Shown piece by piece: positions 1 to 10,889 of a stretch of 64,000 bases of DNA. The DNA lies in the NCBI GenBank assembly GCA_050084515.1, contig CM114272.1, forward strand, positions 25,420,001 to 25,484,000, given 5' to 3'. The DNA is from Blasia pusilla (lineage: Eukaryota > Marchantiophyta > Marchantiopsida > Blasiales). Each line of letters starts with the position of its first letter. Position 1 is the stretch's first letter. The notes under the pieces were generated by a model, which searched no databases, had not been told where the DNA came from, and worked only from the letters and a program-made list of their open reading frames with translations. The position numbers and the translations under genes are program-made.

Positions 1-1880
1 TTGGGTACGGGTCTCCTCAAGTGATACTGAGGAGTCCCTTCTAACTTTTGATCGACTTCCTTGGATCTTCCAAGTTCCTCAATAGGCTCAGGGATGTATC
101 CTATGTCTGATCCCTCTAGAATATTCGAATAAGTTAGAGAGTTGCTTCGTGCATCTCCAAAGTCTGGACTATGTGAAAGACATAATTTGTCACTCCAATT
201 GATGGAGTGAAAGTTGAGCACATGAACAGAGACTTTCCAAAAGAGACACGGGTCCAAGCTGGTTTTCGTCCAACATACAACACCATCGATCATATCTTGG
301 CTTTGCGTGTCTTATGGGAGAAATCTAAAGGCAATGGAAAAGTTTTGTTTTGCGGCTTCATCGATTTCAAGAAAATTTTTGATATTGTACCTCGTAAGCT
401 CTTATGGGAAAGGTTGCAAGCCATTGGAGTACCTCCAAATCTCCTAGCAACCGCGGCCACGTTATACCATTCCGTTCGGGCCAAACTCAAAGGTTCACAA
501 ACTCAAGAGATCTTGAATATCATTGGAGTCATTCAAGGTTGCCCTCTCTCCCCTACACTTTTTGGAGTTTTCATAGATGATATCGAAAAGTGGTTGGAAT
601 AATGTGATAGTGAAGGTGTCAAGCTTGGGGACTTTGTCGTCAAAGCTCTATTGTATACAGATGTTATCATATTACTAGCACGTGATGGCATTAGTTTACA
701 AAAGCACCTCGACACTTTGGCAAAGTTTTGTACCCAGAATCAGATGGAGGTTAATATGGAGAAGTCTAAAGTCATTTTAGTGGGTACTAGATCCAAGTTC
801 TCGTTCTTTTACAAAGGTCAAGAATTAGAACAAGTGAAGAGTTACAAATATCTAGGCATCGATTTCTCTAATGACTATAGTTGGGCACTTTGCGTGCAAA
901 AGATAGTAGAAGCTAGTTACAAAGCTTTATATTTATTTTTAAACCGGTGTAGAAGAGCTCGTCTTGTGTCTTGGAAATTCTTATTTAGGAGCTTAGTGTT
1001 GTCAATGATCTCATATGGGACCCAAGTTTGGGGCCCTAGTTGTAAGAAGACAGGTTGGGAGCGCGTGAAAAGAATGCAAAAGATCTTTCTACAAGAAGAA
1101 TTGGGTGTAAGAAACCAAACTCCGTATGCTATTCTTTTTGCGGAAACAGGTTGTCTTCCTATAGAAGTTGAAGCTCTTTACTTGACCATCACTTACATCG
1201 CAAGGGCGAGATCTCTTGATGTTTCTCGCCTCCCTTATCAGGCTTTGCAAGCCACACGTTCCATAGGGTGGATGGCGGATGTGGTGACTTGGTCTTCAAA
1301 GTGGAATGCGGCGGAACGCGATTGGGACTTGAAATCGATGGCCCTCCGTGAGCATCTACAGAAGTAATTTCTCAACATCATTTAGAGCAGTCCGGGCACC
1401 AAAATGGAGTTTTATCAACTTTATGTTAATCCTATGTTTGTATATTGTGAACAAGGATACCTACTTGCGGGGATCTCCATGTTCTTACGTTATATTATCG
1501 CACGACATAGAACTGGGTCACATAGGCTAGGAATTGAGGAATGACGATGGTTTAAAATTGACAGAAGTGAACGAATTTGTAGGTTATGTGACGGAGAAAA
1601 TATTGAGGATGAAGAGCATGTGTTTGTTACATGTCCAAGGTATAAAAAGATTAGACTAGCACATAAAATAGATGTGGAGAATTTCTATTCTTTATTACAA
1701 CTAGTGCCTTATGATTTAGGTTGTTATATCAGGGACGTCATTATTCATCGCTCAAGTACTCTAGGGTGTAGCTAGGAGAAGGTCTTTAGGATCTTTTTCA
1801 CGGTCAGTGAATGAATGATTTGTAATACGTTTTTCAGCCTTTTGACCCTTCGGTTCCCACGGGCTTGATCTATTTACCAT
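1..1880 (+). mobile_element. LINE (non-LTR retrotransposon), 5'-truncated and decayed
   Basis: The stretch carries the C-terminal half of a LINE pol gene followed by a non-coding tail. The coding frame opens around position 207 inside the fingers/palm region of the reverse transcriptase and runs, with stops, to a TAG at 1773-1775. After it comes a short 3' region ending in the repetitive phrase taccatttaccacttacc near 1880, which would suit a LINE tail. No 5' end, ORF1 or endonuclease is visible because the window starts inside the element. Non-autonomous today. Confidence 0.8.
207..1775 (+). pseudogene. LINE reverse transcriptase with C-terminal zinc knuckle, inactivated
   Basis: The reverse transcriptase would copy element RNA into DNA at the target site. 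Visible motifs are the FRP.YNTIDHI entry segment, motif A in FIDFKKIFDIVPR, and motif B in GVIQGCPLSPTLFGVF. A TAA at about 600-602 follows WLE, and the same frame resumes at once. Motif C, normally YADD, reads YTDV, so the second catalytic aspartate is missing. The thumb/connection part has the usual MEVN..KSKV and YKYLGI motifs and continues to a stop at 1367. After a frame change a CCHC-like knuckle (CRLC...EHVFVTC) appears at about 1580-1640, typical of this RT class. The stop, the frame change and the lost aspartate show that the copy is dead. Confidence 0.85.
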
Positions 1881-2200
1881 TTACCACTTACCAAGTCAGG
1901 CTTTCCACCATTGAGGATTTTCTTTTTTCTTCATACATTTTTTACTAGCTTGAGGGTAAAGCTTACTGATGCATTTTCCATATTTCAATGTTATGCTAGC
2001 ATTTTCTCAATGTTTCAGATTAGACTTATTCATGCTATAGAATAATCTATTATAGCTCACTCTTAGTTATTGTAAGACCAGCTTGTTAGTGGGACAACTC
2101 CTATCTCCTAAATCTTTTAAAAGAAAACTCACTATCATTCACACATACTATTAAAAAACTCTTCTTGACACTAAAGCTCAAAACACCATTTACAAGCAAA
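1881..2200. other. Non-coding AT-rich spacer
   Basis: I see no convincing coding sequence, RNA gene or repeat boundary between the LINE tail and the TGACT/AGTCA array. Confidence 0.5.
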
Positions 2201-2229
2201 TGTAGTTATTTAAATGCAACAACTTCATC

Positions 2230-3780
2230 AATATGTTTTGTCCATGTTTAATGACGAATGTAAATCAGTCATTTAAGTATTGAAAATTCATCATTATGAC
2301 TTGGTCATATTTTATGACTCGTATATACAATCATTTATCCATACCAAACTCATCAATAGGATTTGGTCATACTTTATGACTCATCCATATTTAGTCATTT
2401 AGACAAACTAGAGTGATCACTATGACTCGATATATAATTTTCCCCAATAATTTCCAGTCATTAAGATATATAAAGATGATCAATATTACTCCGTATAAAC
2501 TTATGACTCAATAATCTCAAGCCATTTAGATAAATTAAAGTGATGAATATGACTAAGTAGAATCTTTCAATTCAATAATCTCAAGTAATTTTGACAATTT
2601 AAATTGATCAATATGATTGAATTGTATGGTATGACTAAGTCATTTGAGTTATTTAATCAAGTCATAATAATCAGTATGACTGAGTCATGCTTCATGACTC
2701 ACTCATATACATAAGTGAATTTATGAAAATGACTTAGTCAAACTTCATAACCACGCGTCCACACATACCTCGTTCATTTTATGTAACTGCCATGTCACAT
2801 GCTGACATGGAAATTATCCTATATGATTATGGTTTCACACGTGCAATGGCTTGATGACGTATTAGTCATATAAAAAAATGACTCCATGAGTCATCTCTAA
2901 ATGACTCTAGTCGTGACATGGTACATGACTAGGCTTTTGTGACTCTATGAGTCACCACTCATGGCCAATCATTTATGGTTATATATGACTAAAATGAGTC
3001 ATATGAGCCAATTATTAAAACCATGATTTGTTCAAGTGTATATGACTCCAATAAATGAATAGGTTGAGTCATTTTTCACGGTAAATGACTCACGATGACT
3101 CATAACCATTAGAGTCATATAAACCAAGTCATATACAAGATCTAATTCTCACTACCAGATTGGTAAATGACTAAAGTCATTAGCTACTTAGTCATTGATA
3201 TATGACTAAGATGTCACGTGTGAGTGACACTTCAGAGTGCCAAGTTGGCGTATGACATGTCAAGAAGAAATGACATGGCAAAGTAAGGATCAAAATCTTG
3301 TATTACCACGTCTCATACTTGGGAACGCTGGATTTTTTAGGCTCAATGAGATGATGACATGTGTAATGATATGAACGAATGACAAAGTGATACGTGGTTG
3401 AAATGATTGAGTTATACGTATTGACTAAGTCATACGTACCAACCACGTAATTTCCTATGATTCCATGAGTCATTAATTATGACTAAATGGATTCACATTT
3501 ACGACTATTTTAGTCATCCTATATGTGGTATAGTCATATTTTATGACTATCTGAGACATTATGTTGATGGTTGAGTCATTTATCTCGAGTCATTCATGAT
3601 TATACGAGTCATATTTCCTAATCTTTTGAGTCATTGTATTGACTGTATGAGTTATTATCATGAAAGATTAGTTATTTTTATGACCACTTAATAATAGTTT
3701 GGTCGTTTGAGTTATTTGACATACTGTATTAGTCATTCATACAACTCTATCAGTTGTGTTGTATCAAGCAAGTTATTCTA
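2230..3780. repeat. AT-rich array of degenerate TGACT/AGTCA words
   Basis: About 1.5 kb is packed with the pentamer TGACT and its complement AGTCA, often as the near-palindromes tgactcatgagtca, tgactaagtca or tgactgagtca, separated by 10-40 bases of AT-rich sequence. The left part is dominated by atgactc-type words and the right part by gagtcat-type words (for example tatgactcgtata near 2310 against tatacgagtcata near 3601), so the block has an inverted, fold-back character. No regular period or coding frame is visible. It could be a fold-back/MITE-like element or a degenerate satellite. TGACTCA is also a bZIP binding core, but so many copies argue for a repeat rather than a promoter. Confidence 0.65.
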
Positions 3781-5470
3781 TGGTTCATGCCAATTATAAT
3801 GAATACTGAAAACTAAAGATACATCACAATCAAACCATTCTCAAGGTTGAAGAAGGAACAAGAGCATAATATGGAAGCCAAACTACAAACGAATGACCTC
3901 ATGGAATCATTATGAAAGTTTAAAAATTTATGAAAATCACAAAATCCAGAGATCCTAATGAACTAGCTTCTTTAGATTCAACTCCGCCCAAATTATTGAA
4001 GTTCCAACTTCATCTCCAAGTGTGAGTTGAGCACGTTTGTCCATTGTATTCGGCTCCCATAGTTGGTAATCTGATTGAGAAGTATCCTTAAGGTCCACTC
4101 AAACTAATCGAAGACCTATATGCGCTTGCTCTCATCCAAAAGTACTACTCTCTGGCACTCGCTGGTCTCAAATTGAAATGCCTACGATTTTCCCTTTCTC
4201 CTTGCCTCTCTCTGAATATGATTGGAGTCCATCAGGAGGACCAGAAGATCCACCTTCAAAAGATGAATCTTGGGTTCTTAGAATTCAATATGTCCTCTTG
4301 ATCCATAGTAAAGTTGTACCTGAGAGTCAAAAGATAATTGTGATTTGTAGAAATCGTTGCTCTTCCACTCTCTTCCACACCCATACTGGTTGTTACGTCT
4401 TGTAGGATAGATCGGTGAGATCTAATAGAGCGCCTTTGAGAGTAGTGGAGGACATGCTCAAGAGGTCAAGGATGACCTATTGAGGCCCCAAGAAACCTGA
4501 GAGAGCAGGTTTCCTTTCATTTCGGCTCATTTGGAGCCATATTGATGAACTTAATATTTTAGGTAAGTACCATATTGAGTATATGGTGAACTTTCTATTT
4601 TGGGTAAATAGCCCTTGACCTCCTACATCAGGTCAAGCCAAGTAGGTGACTTGGGAGCATAGGTTATCATGGAGAGAGCTTGAGAGAAGGGAGGGGTATA
4701 CCTCAAGGATAGAGAGCTTGAGAGCTCATTCTCTCTTTGTTGAACCTCTTGGCATGAACCGGAGCTATGGTCTTGTTTGCCTTGTGTGTGTAACCCAAAC
4801 CTCTCATTAGAAGAGTGGATTTATTTTGACATTGAGAGAGACATGTGAGAGTGCATACTTTTGAGAGCTATGGTGTTGAGAGAGATTTCACCTTGATTTA
4901 CAAAGAGAGAATAAGATTAGTGAGAGAGCTTTATGGGGAAGCTTGTTGGTCACTCATGGGAGTTCACCAGAGCCGCAGTCGCTCATTTTTTATATTTCCT
5001 TTGCCGATTTTTCGTGTGGAAGAGTGGCGCGTGGAAGCAATGCCCAATTTTTGATAGGGATTGAGTATGGGGGAAAATTTCTCCATGCCGATGCTCTCGG
5101 GAGCACCATGTAGCTTGTTGATTTATTTTTCAGGTTTTATAATTTCATTGGGAGAAATCAGCGTAAAGCGCTGCCCAATTTTGGGTAGGAGAAAAAGATC
5201 TTGGGCTTTACAACAATCCCCTTGAATTTTTACTGGAATGTCTAATTCAAAATATTTTTTGACACTGTTGTAGAGCGTAAAGTTTTCCACGTTATGCAAT
5301 AAATAATGGGAAATTTGGAGTTGCAAGAAAAAAGTAATGGTCAATCTCGCAAAAATTCCATTGTTAGGCGTTTTTAGAGTAAAATTGTTCAAATCCTAAA
5401 CCAGGCGCCGCGCCGGCAGCGGCCGTTGCCATCATAGTCACTGTCAATGGTCGGTTGTTGATAGTCAACC
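3781..5470. other. Region without recognised genes
   Basis: A 75-codon frame at 4178-4405 and short frames near 4845 and 5123 have no recognisable family signature. The stretch at 4430-4900 is rich in gagag/cttgag words and may be the untranslated or gag part of the gypsy element that follows, but no LTR boundary can be drawn. Confidence 0.4.
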
Positions 5471-5799
5471 GTCACCATCAACGATCAACCATTCATGTGC
5501 TATCTATTCGGCAACCCTTTCAAACTTATCACTGATCATCAGCCGTTGAGGTGGTTGATGGAGTCTAACAAGCTTATGGGAAAACTTGCCATATGGGCTC
5601 TATTACTACAAGATTATGAGTTTGAGGTGGCTCATAGGCTAGGTTGGCTGAACTAGGATGCATATGGGTTGAGTCGTAACCCATGTCCGAGTCAGAGAGA
5701 TGGCATATGAGCTCGATCGGACGGAGTGATGAGGAGATGGTGCCTGGTTGGCATGCATCTGCCTATCTTTGTTGGTTGCCTATGGCAGGTCAGTCATAG

Positions 5800-6830
5800 A
5801 TGATGACTCCAATGGTGGGGTTGGATGATGAGTCCTTGGATCCGGAGGTCAATCATGAGATGAAAGGTGGTCGTGATATCCATGACAACGTGGAGATTGC
5901 GGAGTTCTTGTGTACTGGCATCATAGCAAGCACAGTGAGTGCTAGGGAGCGGGATCAAATCCTACAGAGAGCCAAGAGGTTGAGATGGGAGGGGACTCAT
6001 ATTTTGCGGGTATGGGGAGATGGTAGGATACGAGTGGTATCTCATCCTTCCCAACGAGTACGTGTAGTGCGACATGCCCATGAGGACTTGGAGCATTTTG
6101 GAGTAAAGCGTACTTATAACTTACTCTAGGTTCAGTATTGGTGATGTGGCATGCATGCTGGAGTATAGCAATTTGTGGCTAGATGTATTGTATGTGATCG
6201 AGTGCAAGCATCCTTCAATGCTCCCACTCCGCAGTTACATTCTTTGCCGATTATGGGTTTAGGTTATCGCTAGAGTTTAGACTTCGCGGGACCTTTGCCA
6301 TTGATAGGGCGTCATCATACGTACGTGCTGGTCATGGTGGAGCATTTCTCCAAGTGGATAGAGTCGGTGGCATTATCGGACAAAGCAAGCGAGGGAACAT
6401 CATTTACGTTTCTAGATCGTGTGCTTAGTCACTTTGGTGCACCGGCGGAGGTGTTCACTAACCAGGGTACCAAGTTCAGGAGAGAGTTTTGGGCCTTGTG
6501 TGATGAGGCACTGATAGATCACTGCACCATGTCTAGAGATCATCTTGAGGCGGATGGGTTGGCGGAAAGAGTAGTATAGACGGTGAAGAGAGGATAACAC
6601 AAGTATGGCTTGCAGCAAGGACAATTGCTGGAGTGGGACCTACAGATTCCATAGTTGGCTATGGGTTGTCGCTTTAGTTGGCAGACATCCTTGGCGTCAT
6701 TTTCATCGTACTTTTTTCTCTTTGGGAGAGAGCCAGATTTACCTACAGCTATTCGACGTGACATGGTGGAGGTGTTAGATCTTGATGATCCAGATGTGTG
6801 GGTACAAGCATGTTCTCAGAGGACGTAATT
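5800..6830 (+). pseudogene. Ty3/gypsy integrase, inactivated
   Basis: Integrase would join element cDNA to the host chromosome. The HHCC-like zinc region is visible as HAHEDLEHFGVKRTY with CIVCDR downstream at about 6189-6206. The catalytic core includes LDFAGPLP (first Asp), the signature segment YVLVMVEHFSKWIE, FTNQGTKF where the usual TDQG second Asp has become Asn, and ADGLAERVV holding the Glu region. In-frame stops occur around 6127, 6142, 6271 and 6577. The second catalytic residue and the stops mark a dead copy. A degenerate tail with GREPDLPTAIRRD continues to about 6830. Confidence 0.8.
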
Positions 6831-7022
6831 TTTTTGTAGAGTTAGGCCTATGGCCTTTGAGAACTTAGCTATTGCTCAGCATAGAGATACATTGAAGTAC
6901 GCGACCATTTTTGGAGGAGGTTATCGTCAAGGGATTAGGAGGTTTCATCTTGGAGATTACGTGTATTTACATCAGGCGGCACCAAGGACGCTAGATGTCA
7001 CTACAGGGCCACGATTCTAAGT

Positions 7023-7310
7023 GTGCGCGAGGTGTTACCGACTGGAGTCCTCATGTTGGAGGGACGGGATGGTATGGTTTGGAAGGATCATGTGCATAAG
7101 TGTGCGTCATGTCACATTCCGAATTTGGAGGGGATAGTGGATTTGAGCTTGTTAGTGGAACCTATAGGCTTGAGGTGTATGTTCTGTGGATCTGCGAGGG
7201 GTGCAGCCACCATGTTGGTATGTGATGGTTGTTGTTGAGGGTGGCATATGTCATTTCTGACCCCTCCTATTGATGTAGTTCTCATAGGACGATGGATATG
7301 TCTAAGATGT
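7023..7310 (+). pseudogene. PHD-finger-like C-terminal domain of the gypsy polyprotein
   Basis: The frame beginning at 7023 has a C-terminal chromatin-reader-like cysteine pattern. CMFC is followed after ten residues by CDGC (MLVCDGC), then GWHM, and later WICLRC. This fits the Cys4-His-Cys3 PHD layout with one cysteine changed to serine after the histidine. A TGA at 7236-7238 separates CDGCC from GWHM in the same frame, so the module is broken. Such a finger after an integrase could have guided integration to marked chromatin; that role is inference. Confidence 0.55.
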
Positions 7311-7395
7311 ATATAGGGTAGTAGATCATGTTAGAGAGATGTGATATCTGCTATCTGGAGTTGAGGGGATCCAATTGTAGGTTAGGCGGTTGTAT

Positions 7396-8140
7396 GATCT
7401 CCATGTATATGTATGAGTTAATTTCGGTACATGTGTGGATCTACTCGTGCATGGGAAAGATTGGTGTTATGTGGTGTGGATATGACCAGCAATGAATGTT
7501 GTGTAGCGATGTGTTTGCGCACGACAACTGTCACATCTTAGTAGCTGATAGCTAAAGATCTATCGTGGCGACGGCATAGAGAGCCAACGGACTGTTTCCA
7601 GTGTAACTTTATCTCGAGGTGTCAGATGAGGTTGAAGATAGGTCCGTTGTGTCAGGAACGTTGTTTCGGGAAACTTTCTTGTTGGGGTCTTTCACAGTCG
7701 GATGACTTGTTCAGAAGGTCATCCCCCTTGATAACCTATGTGCGCAGGTTACCATGGATTGCTATTTTTAGGGGAAGAGCCTTTTGGCTCTTCCCACACC
7801 TCTATAAGGGCGGAAGATGGCTTTCTCAAGCCATCTTTCTCATGTTGGGCCGTTGGAGCACCTCTCTTGTTCGTGTGTGAGATAAGACTAGGGTGCTAGC
7901 ATTTGGATTCTTTGATAGCGCAGGGTGGACGAGGCTCAATTTGCCGATGTAGACTGAGGAGTGGAGTTTTATGCTAGGTGTGCCATTTTTACTCTTACTT
8001 TTTTTGTGTGATCTCCATGTATATATATGAGTTGATTTTCTGTACATGTGTGGATCTACCTGTGTGTGGGGAATATCGGTGTTGTGTGGTGTGGATGTGA
8101 CCAGCGATGTATGTAGTGTAGTGATGTATATGCGCATGAG
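7396..8140 (+). repeat. Pair of ~125-bp direct repeats 614 bp apart
   Basis: The sequence starting gatctccatgtatat at 7396 recurs at 8010. Both copies continue through acatgtgtggatctac, tgttgtgtggtgtgga-type and gaccagc(a/g)atg segments for about 125 bases with scattered changes. They follow the gypsy polyprotein remnant and could be part of its untranslated region or duplicated LTR sequence. No clean LTR ends were found. Confidence 0.6.
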
Positions 8141-8412
8141 AGTTTAGGGCTTAAGAGCCCAAATGTACATAAATAGGGTTTCTCAATTACGCTACAATGG
8201 GGCCTTAGGATTATGAGGGGGAACTCCATTTGCAGCACTTGAAGTACATAGTCAAAGATTTACGTTTTCAAAGTTTGTCTTTACACTTAAGATTTGCATT
8301 GAAATCGTTGCTCTACCTGTGCAGCTTCATGTTGAATGGGAAGGTAAATACTCTAAGCACTACCTGTATGCTTGTATATGTTGATGCGTAGGCATGTGAG
8401 TGAGAACTCACA

Positions 8413-9540
8413 GTGGATACACTTCAAGTTTTTGCCCCACCAATAAACATGTTTGCTATATTTTTGGGCAAGAGTGTAGATCCTCCAGACAAACCAGCCT
8501 TCCAAACATCTCTTTGCTGGGACCCAGTGGAGTGGGTTCATTATTGCTACTTAGAGGAGCATAAGAATTTTGTGTGTTTATGCTCCAAATGCATTCAGTA
8601 CTTCCGCAGGCCAGAAACTTTTAACTCACACAATGCATCACATTGGTTGAGGCCGGTGCCTAGAACACCAAGGGGCAATGGTAAGAAGAAGGTAGAAGTA
8701 GACAATGACTAAGATGAAGACAATGGTAACTAGGGTTGAATTTCCCCTCAGGAGCACTAAGTTTCATATAAGTTTTTTGATGAATCTGATGATAGCCATC
8801 CAAATTTGATTCATTGAATTCTTGGTGGTGTTGTGCAAAGAACCATGCTACCCCATCTACTGCAAGCGTACGACTGCGAGGCATTGTTCAACAACACAAG
8901 GCTAACCGTAGACAATAGAAGAAGGCCAGGCTCTTGAACAAAGCCAAGGAGTATGCCAAACAGGCAGCGGACCCATTTTTCCTCATGCCCAATTTTCCAG
9001 ATTTGCTCATTTCTTTTGAGGACTATAGGACAAAGGAACACCAACATACCTCTTGGATAGGTTTAGCTAAGGTAGATGAGTATGAGAAGGACCCATGAGG
9101 AACTAGAGGGCTCCCTTGTGCGGCCTACCATGACTATGAGAGGATGGATTGAGTGAAGCCGTAGGCTTTTCCCTTCCACTATCCATGTAGATAGAGCTCA
9201 CTCCTCCACATATTGGAGATGCCTAGCTGCTTTCCATCATCTATATGCGGTATGGATCATGGATAAACATGAACCATACCGTTGGGATGCTAGAGCAGAA
9301 ACTAGGCAACAACATGTTGAACATTCTCTGGTTGTTCTAGACATCATGCGTCGACCACAAAGGTATGCATGGTACATAAGTGAGGAGTACTATCTCCCAC
9401 GCTTCAAATTTAACTACAAGATCTAGAAAGAAAAGAGTAAACCTACCATTCTTGCCAAGTTCAGGGAAAACATCTCTTGCATGTATGTGGATGGAGTCGG
9501 CTACAATATTGTTGATGCGGCTGTCCGGGTATAGTGCTGC
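8413..9540 (+). pseudogene. Unrecognised broken coding region (transposon-like)
   Basis: An open frame at 8413-8712 (99 codons) contains a two-cysteine/two-histidine-like segment, FVCLCSKCIQYF...HNASHW, that could bind zinc. Downstream, protein-like stretches in changing frames (for example AAFHHLYAVWIMDKHEPYRW near 9228-9280 and PRRYAWYISEEYYLP-like near 9350-9400) suggest a longer gene with many stops. I do not recognise the family. Its setting between transposon remnants makes a decayed transposon protein the likeliest reading. Confidence 0.35.
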
Positions 9541-9948
9541 TTGATTTCATGAAAGTTTCTTATAGAATTTATTGCATGATCACAAACTTTGAGTTTAATT
9601 CCAAGGAAACTCACTCTACAACTGAATTGTCTCTAATAAGTTCACGATGTGCAAGGTGGATGTGGAGATTCTAGTGACTCTGGCAGTAGTGACACACAAC
9701 TCCCAAGTCCCCAACCCACCATTCAGAGGACCAAACGCCATGTGATATAGGAGGAGCATGCAAGAGTTGAAGCAGGTCAGGAGGGTAATGCAGGACTTGA
9801 TGTTGAGCAAAATGAAGAGGATCCCATTCCTCTTTAAAGGCATCCAAGACCAACATCCCAAAGGACACATCATGGGCATGGTGGAAAGGTGCAGAAGCAA
9901 TTGAAGAGTGTAGTTCATACTCAGAACTATCCTTGAATCAACCCTATC

Positions 9949-10427
9949 TTGGACCAAGGAGCAGACAACATACCTTGTGTGATCATGGAGAGTCCACGGA
10001 CAGGTGATCATTGCCCAGTTGAAGACTCCCCTACCCCCGATGAAGTGATCTTGGAGGTAGATCCAGAGATGATAGAGAGTGCACCTAAGGCCATGAGTAA
10101 AGAAGAAAAAGCCAAAAGGAGGAGGATTATGATGGCTTCACAGTAGGTGGTGAGCATTCACTCAATATTTTTCCATGACATTTTCTATTGTGCCTTCTTT
10201 TAGATCATGCATGTAATTATTGCACTTGTGCTAATATCTTGGAATGTGCCACTCAACCTAGAGGTGAGAATCTGCTGGACCAGGGCAAGGTCCTTGAAGA
10301 ACCTATAGTGATATCGGATCAGGAGGGTTGTGAAGGGATGGAAGATGGAGAATTTGTGTCCAGACCATTACCAGATTTCTGCTCGCAAGCCTTACGGCCT
10401 CTGGATGTGATTTCAGAAAGTCCATGA
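9949..10427 (+). other. Two short open frames, unrecognised
   Basis: Frames at 9949-10146 (ends EEKAKRRR..) and 10188-10427 encode acidic, low-complexity peptides without a known motif. They lie downstream of the broken region at 8.4-9.5 kb and could be its C-terminal pieces. There is no evidence for an independent gene. Confidence 0.25.
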
Positions 10428-10889
10428 GAGCCACGAAAGGCCTTCATTTGTGAGTGTCTACACTTCTAATGTGGTTTCCCATTTTTTGCTTCCTCTAATT
10501 TTCTGATTGCTCTCTAATACATCTAAATTGTGTGTGTAGTGATATCGCGGAGGTGGCATGATCATTTTGGCTGATACTCATAGCTCTTAAAATATGCACG
10601 GCATTTTACACAGTCATTCCTCTCGCACGCAAGGTTTCACTTGCCTTCCCAGTCACTAAGTTGCTCGATCTTGCCGGGCATATTTTGAATTTCCCCTCTA
10701 ATGGTGAGGTTGTTGTGGATGTGTGTGCATATGACTTTCTGTTGCCATGAGGATACATTTTGGCGGACATAGCTTTAGACATTGTTAATTCGCACCTATT
10801 GCGGAGGTAAGTAAGAAAAAGAACTAAAGTAGTCACCACTTCAGATCATTTGAACATGTAGGAATGGTTGTATTTCCTTCATTTTTTCT

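Larger units (their letters stand above)
5480..7320 (+). mobile_element. Ty3/gypsy retrotransposon remnant (RNase H, integrase, PHD-like finger)
   Basis: Pieces of one pol polyprotein lie in natural order on the plus strand. An RNase H segment (ITDHQPLRWLMES...DYEFEVAHRLG) spans about 5525-5690. The zinc-binding and linker part of integrase is at about 5800-6200, the integrase core at about 6280-6600, and a C-terminal extension ends in a PHD-like cysteine cluster at about 7170-7310. Several stops interrupt the frame. The reverse transcriptase, protease and gag parts are not here, though similar pieces occur at 37.7 and 61 kb. Confidence 0.8.

Noticed and set aside
1900-3800. CRISPR-like array at the TGACT/AGTCA block
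   Set aside because: Words are short, of irregular spacing and both orientations, in a eukaryotic genome.
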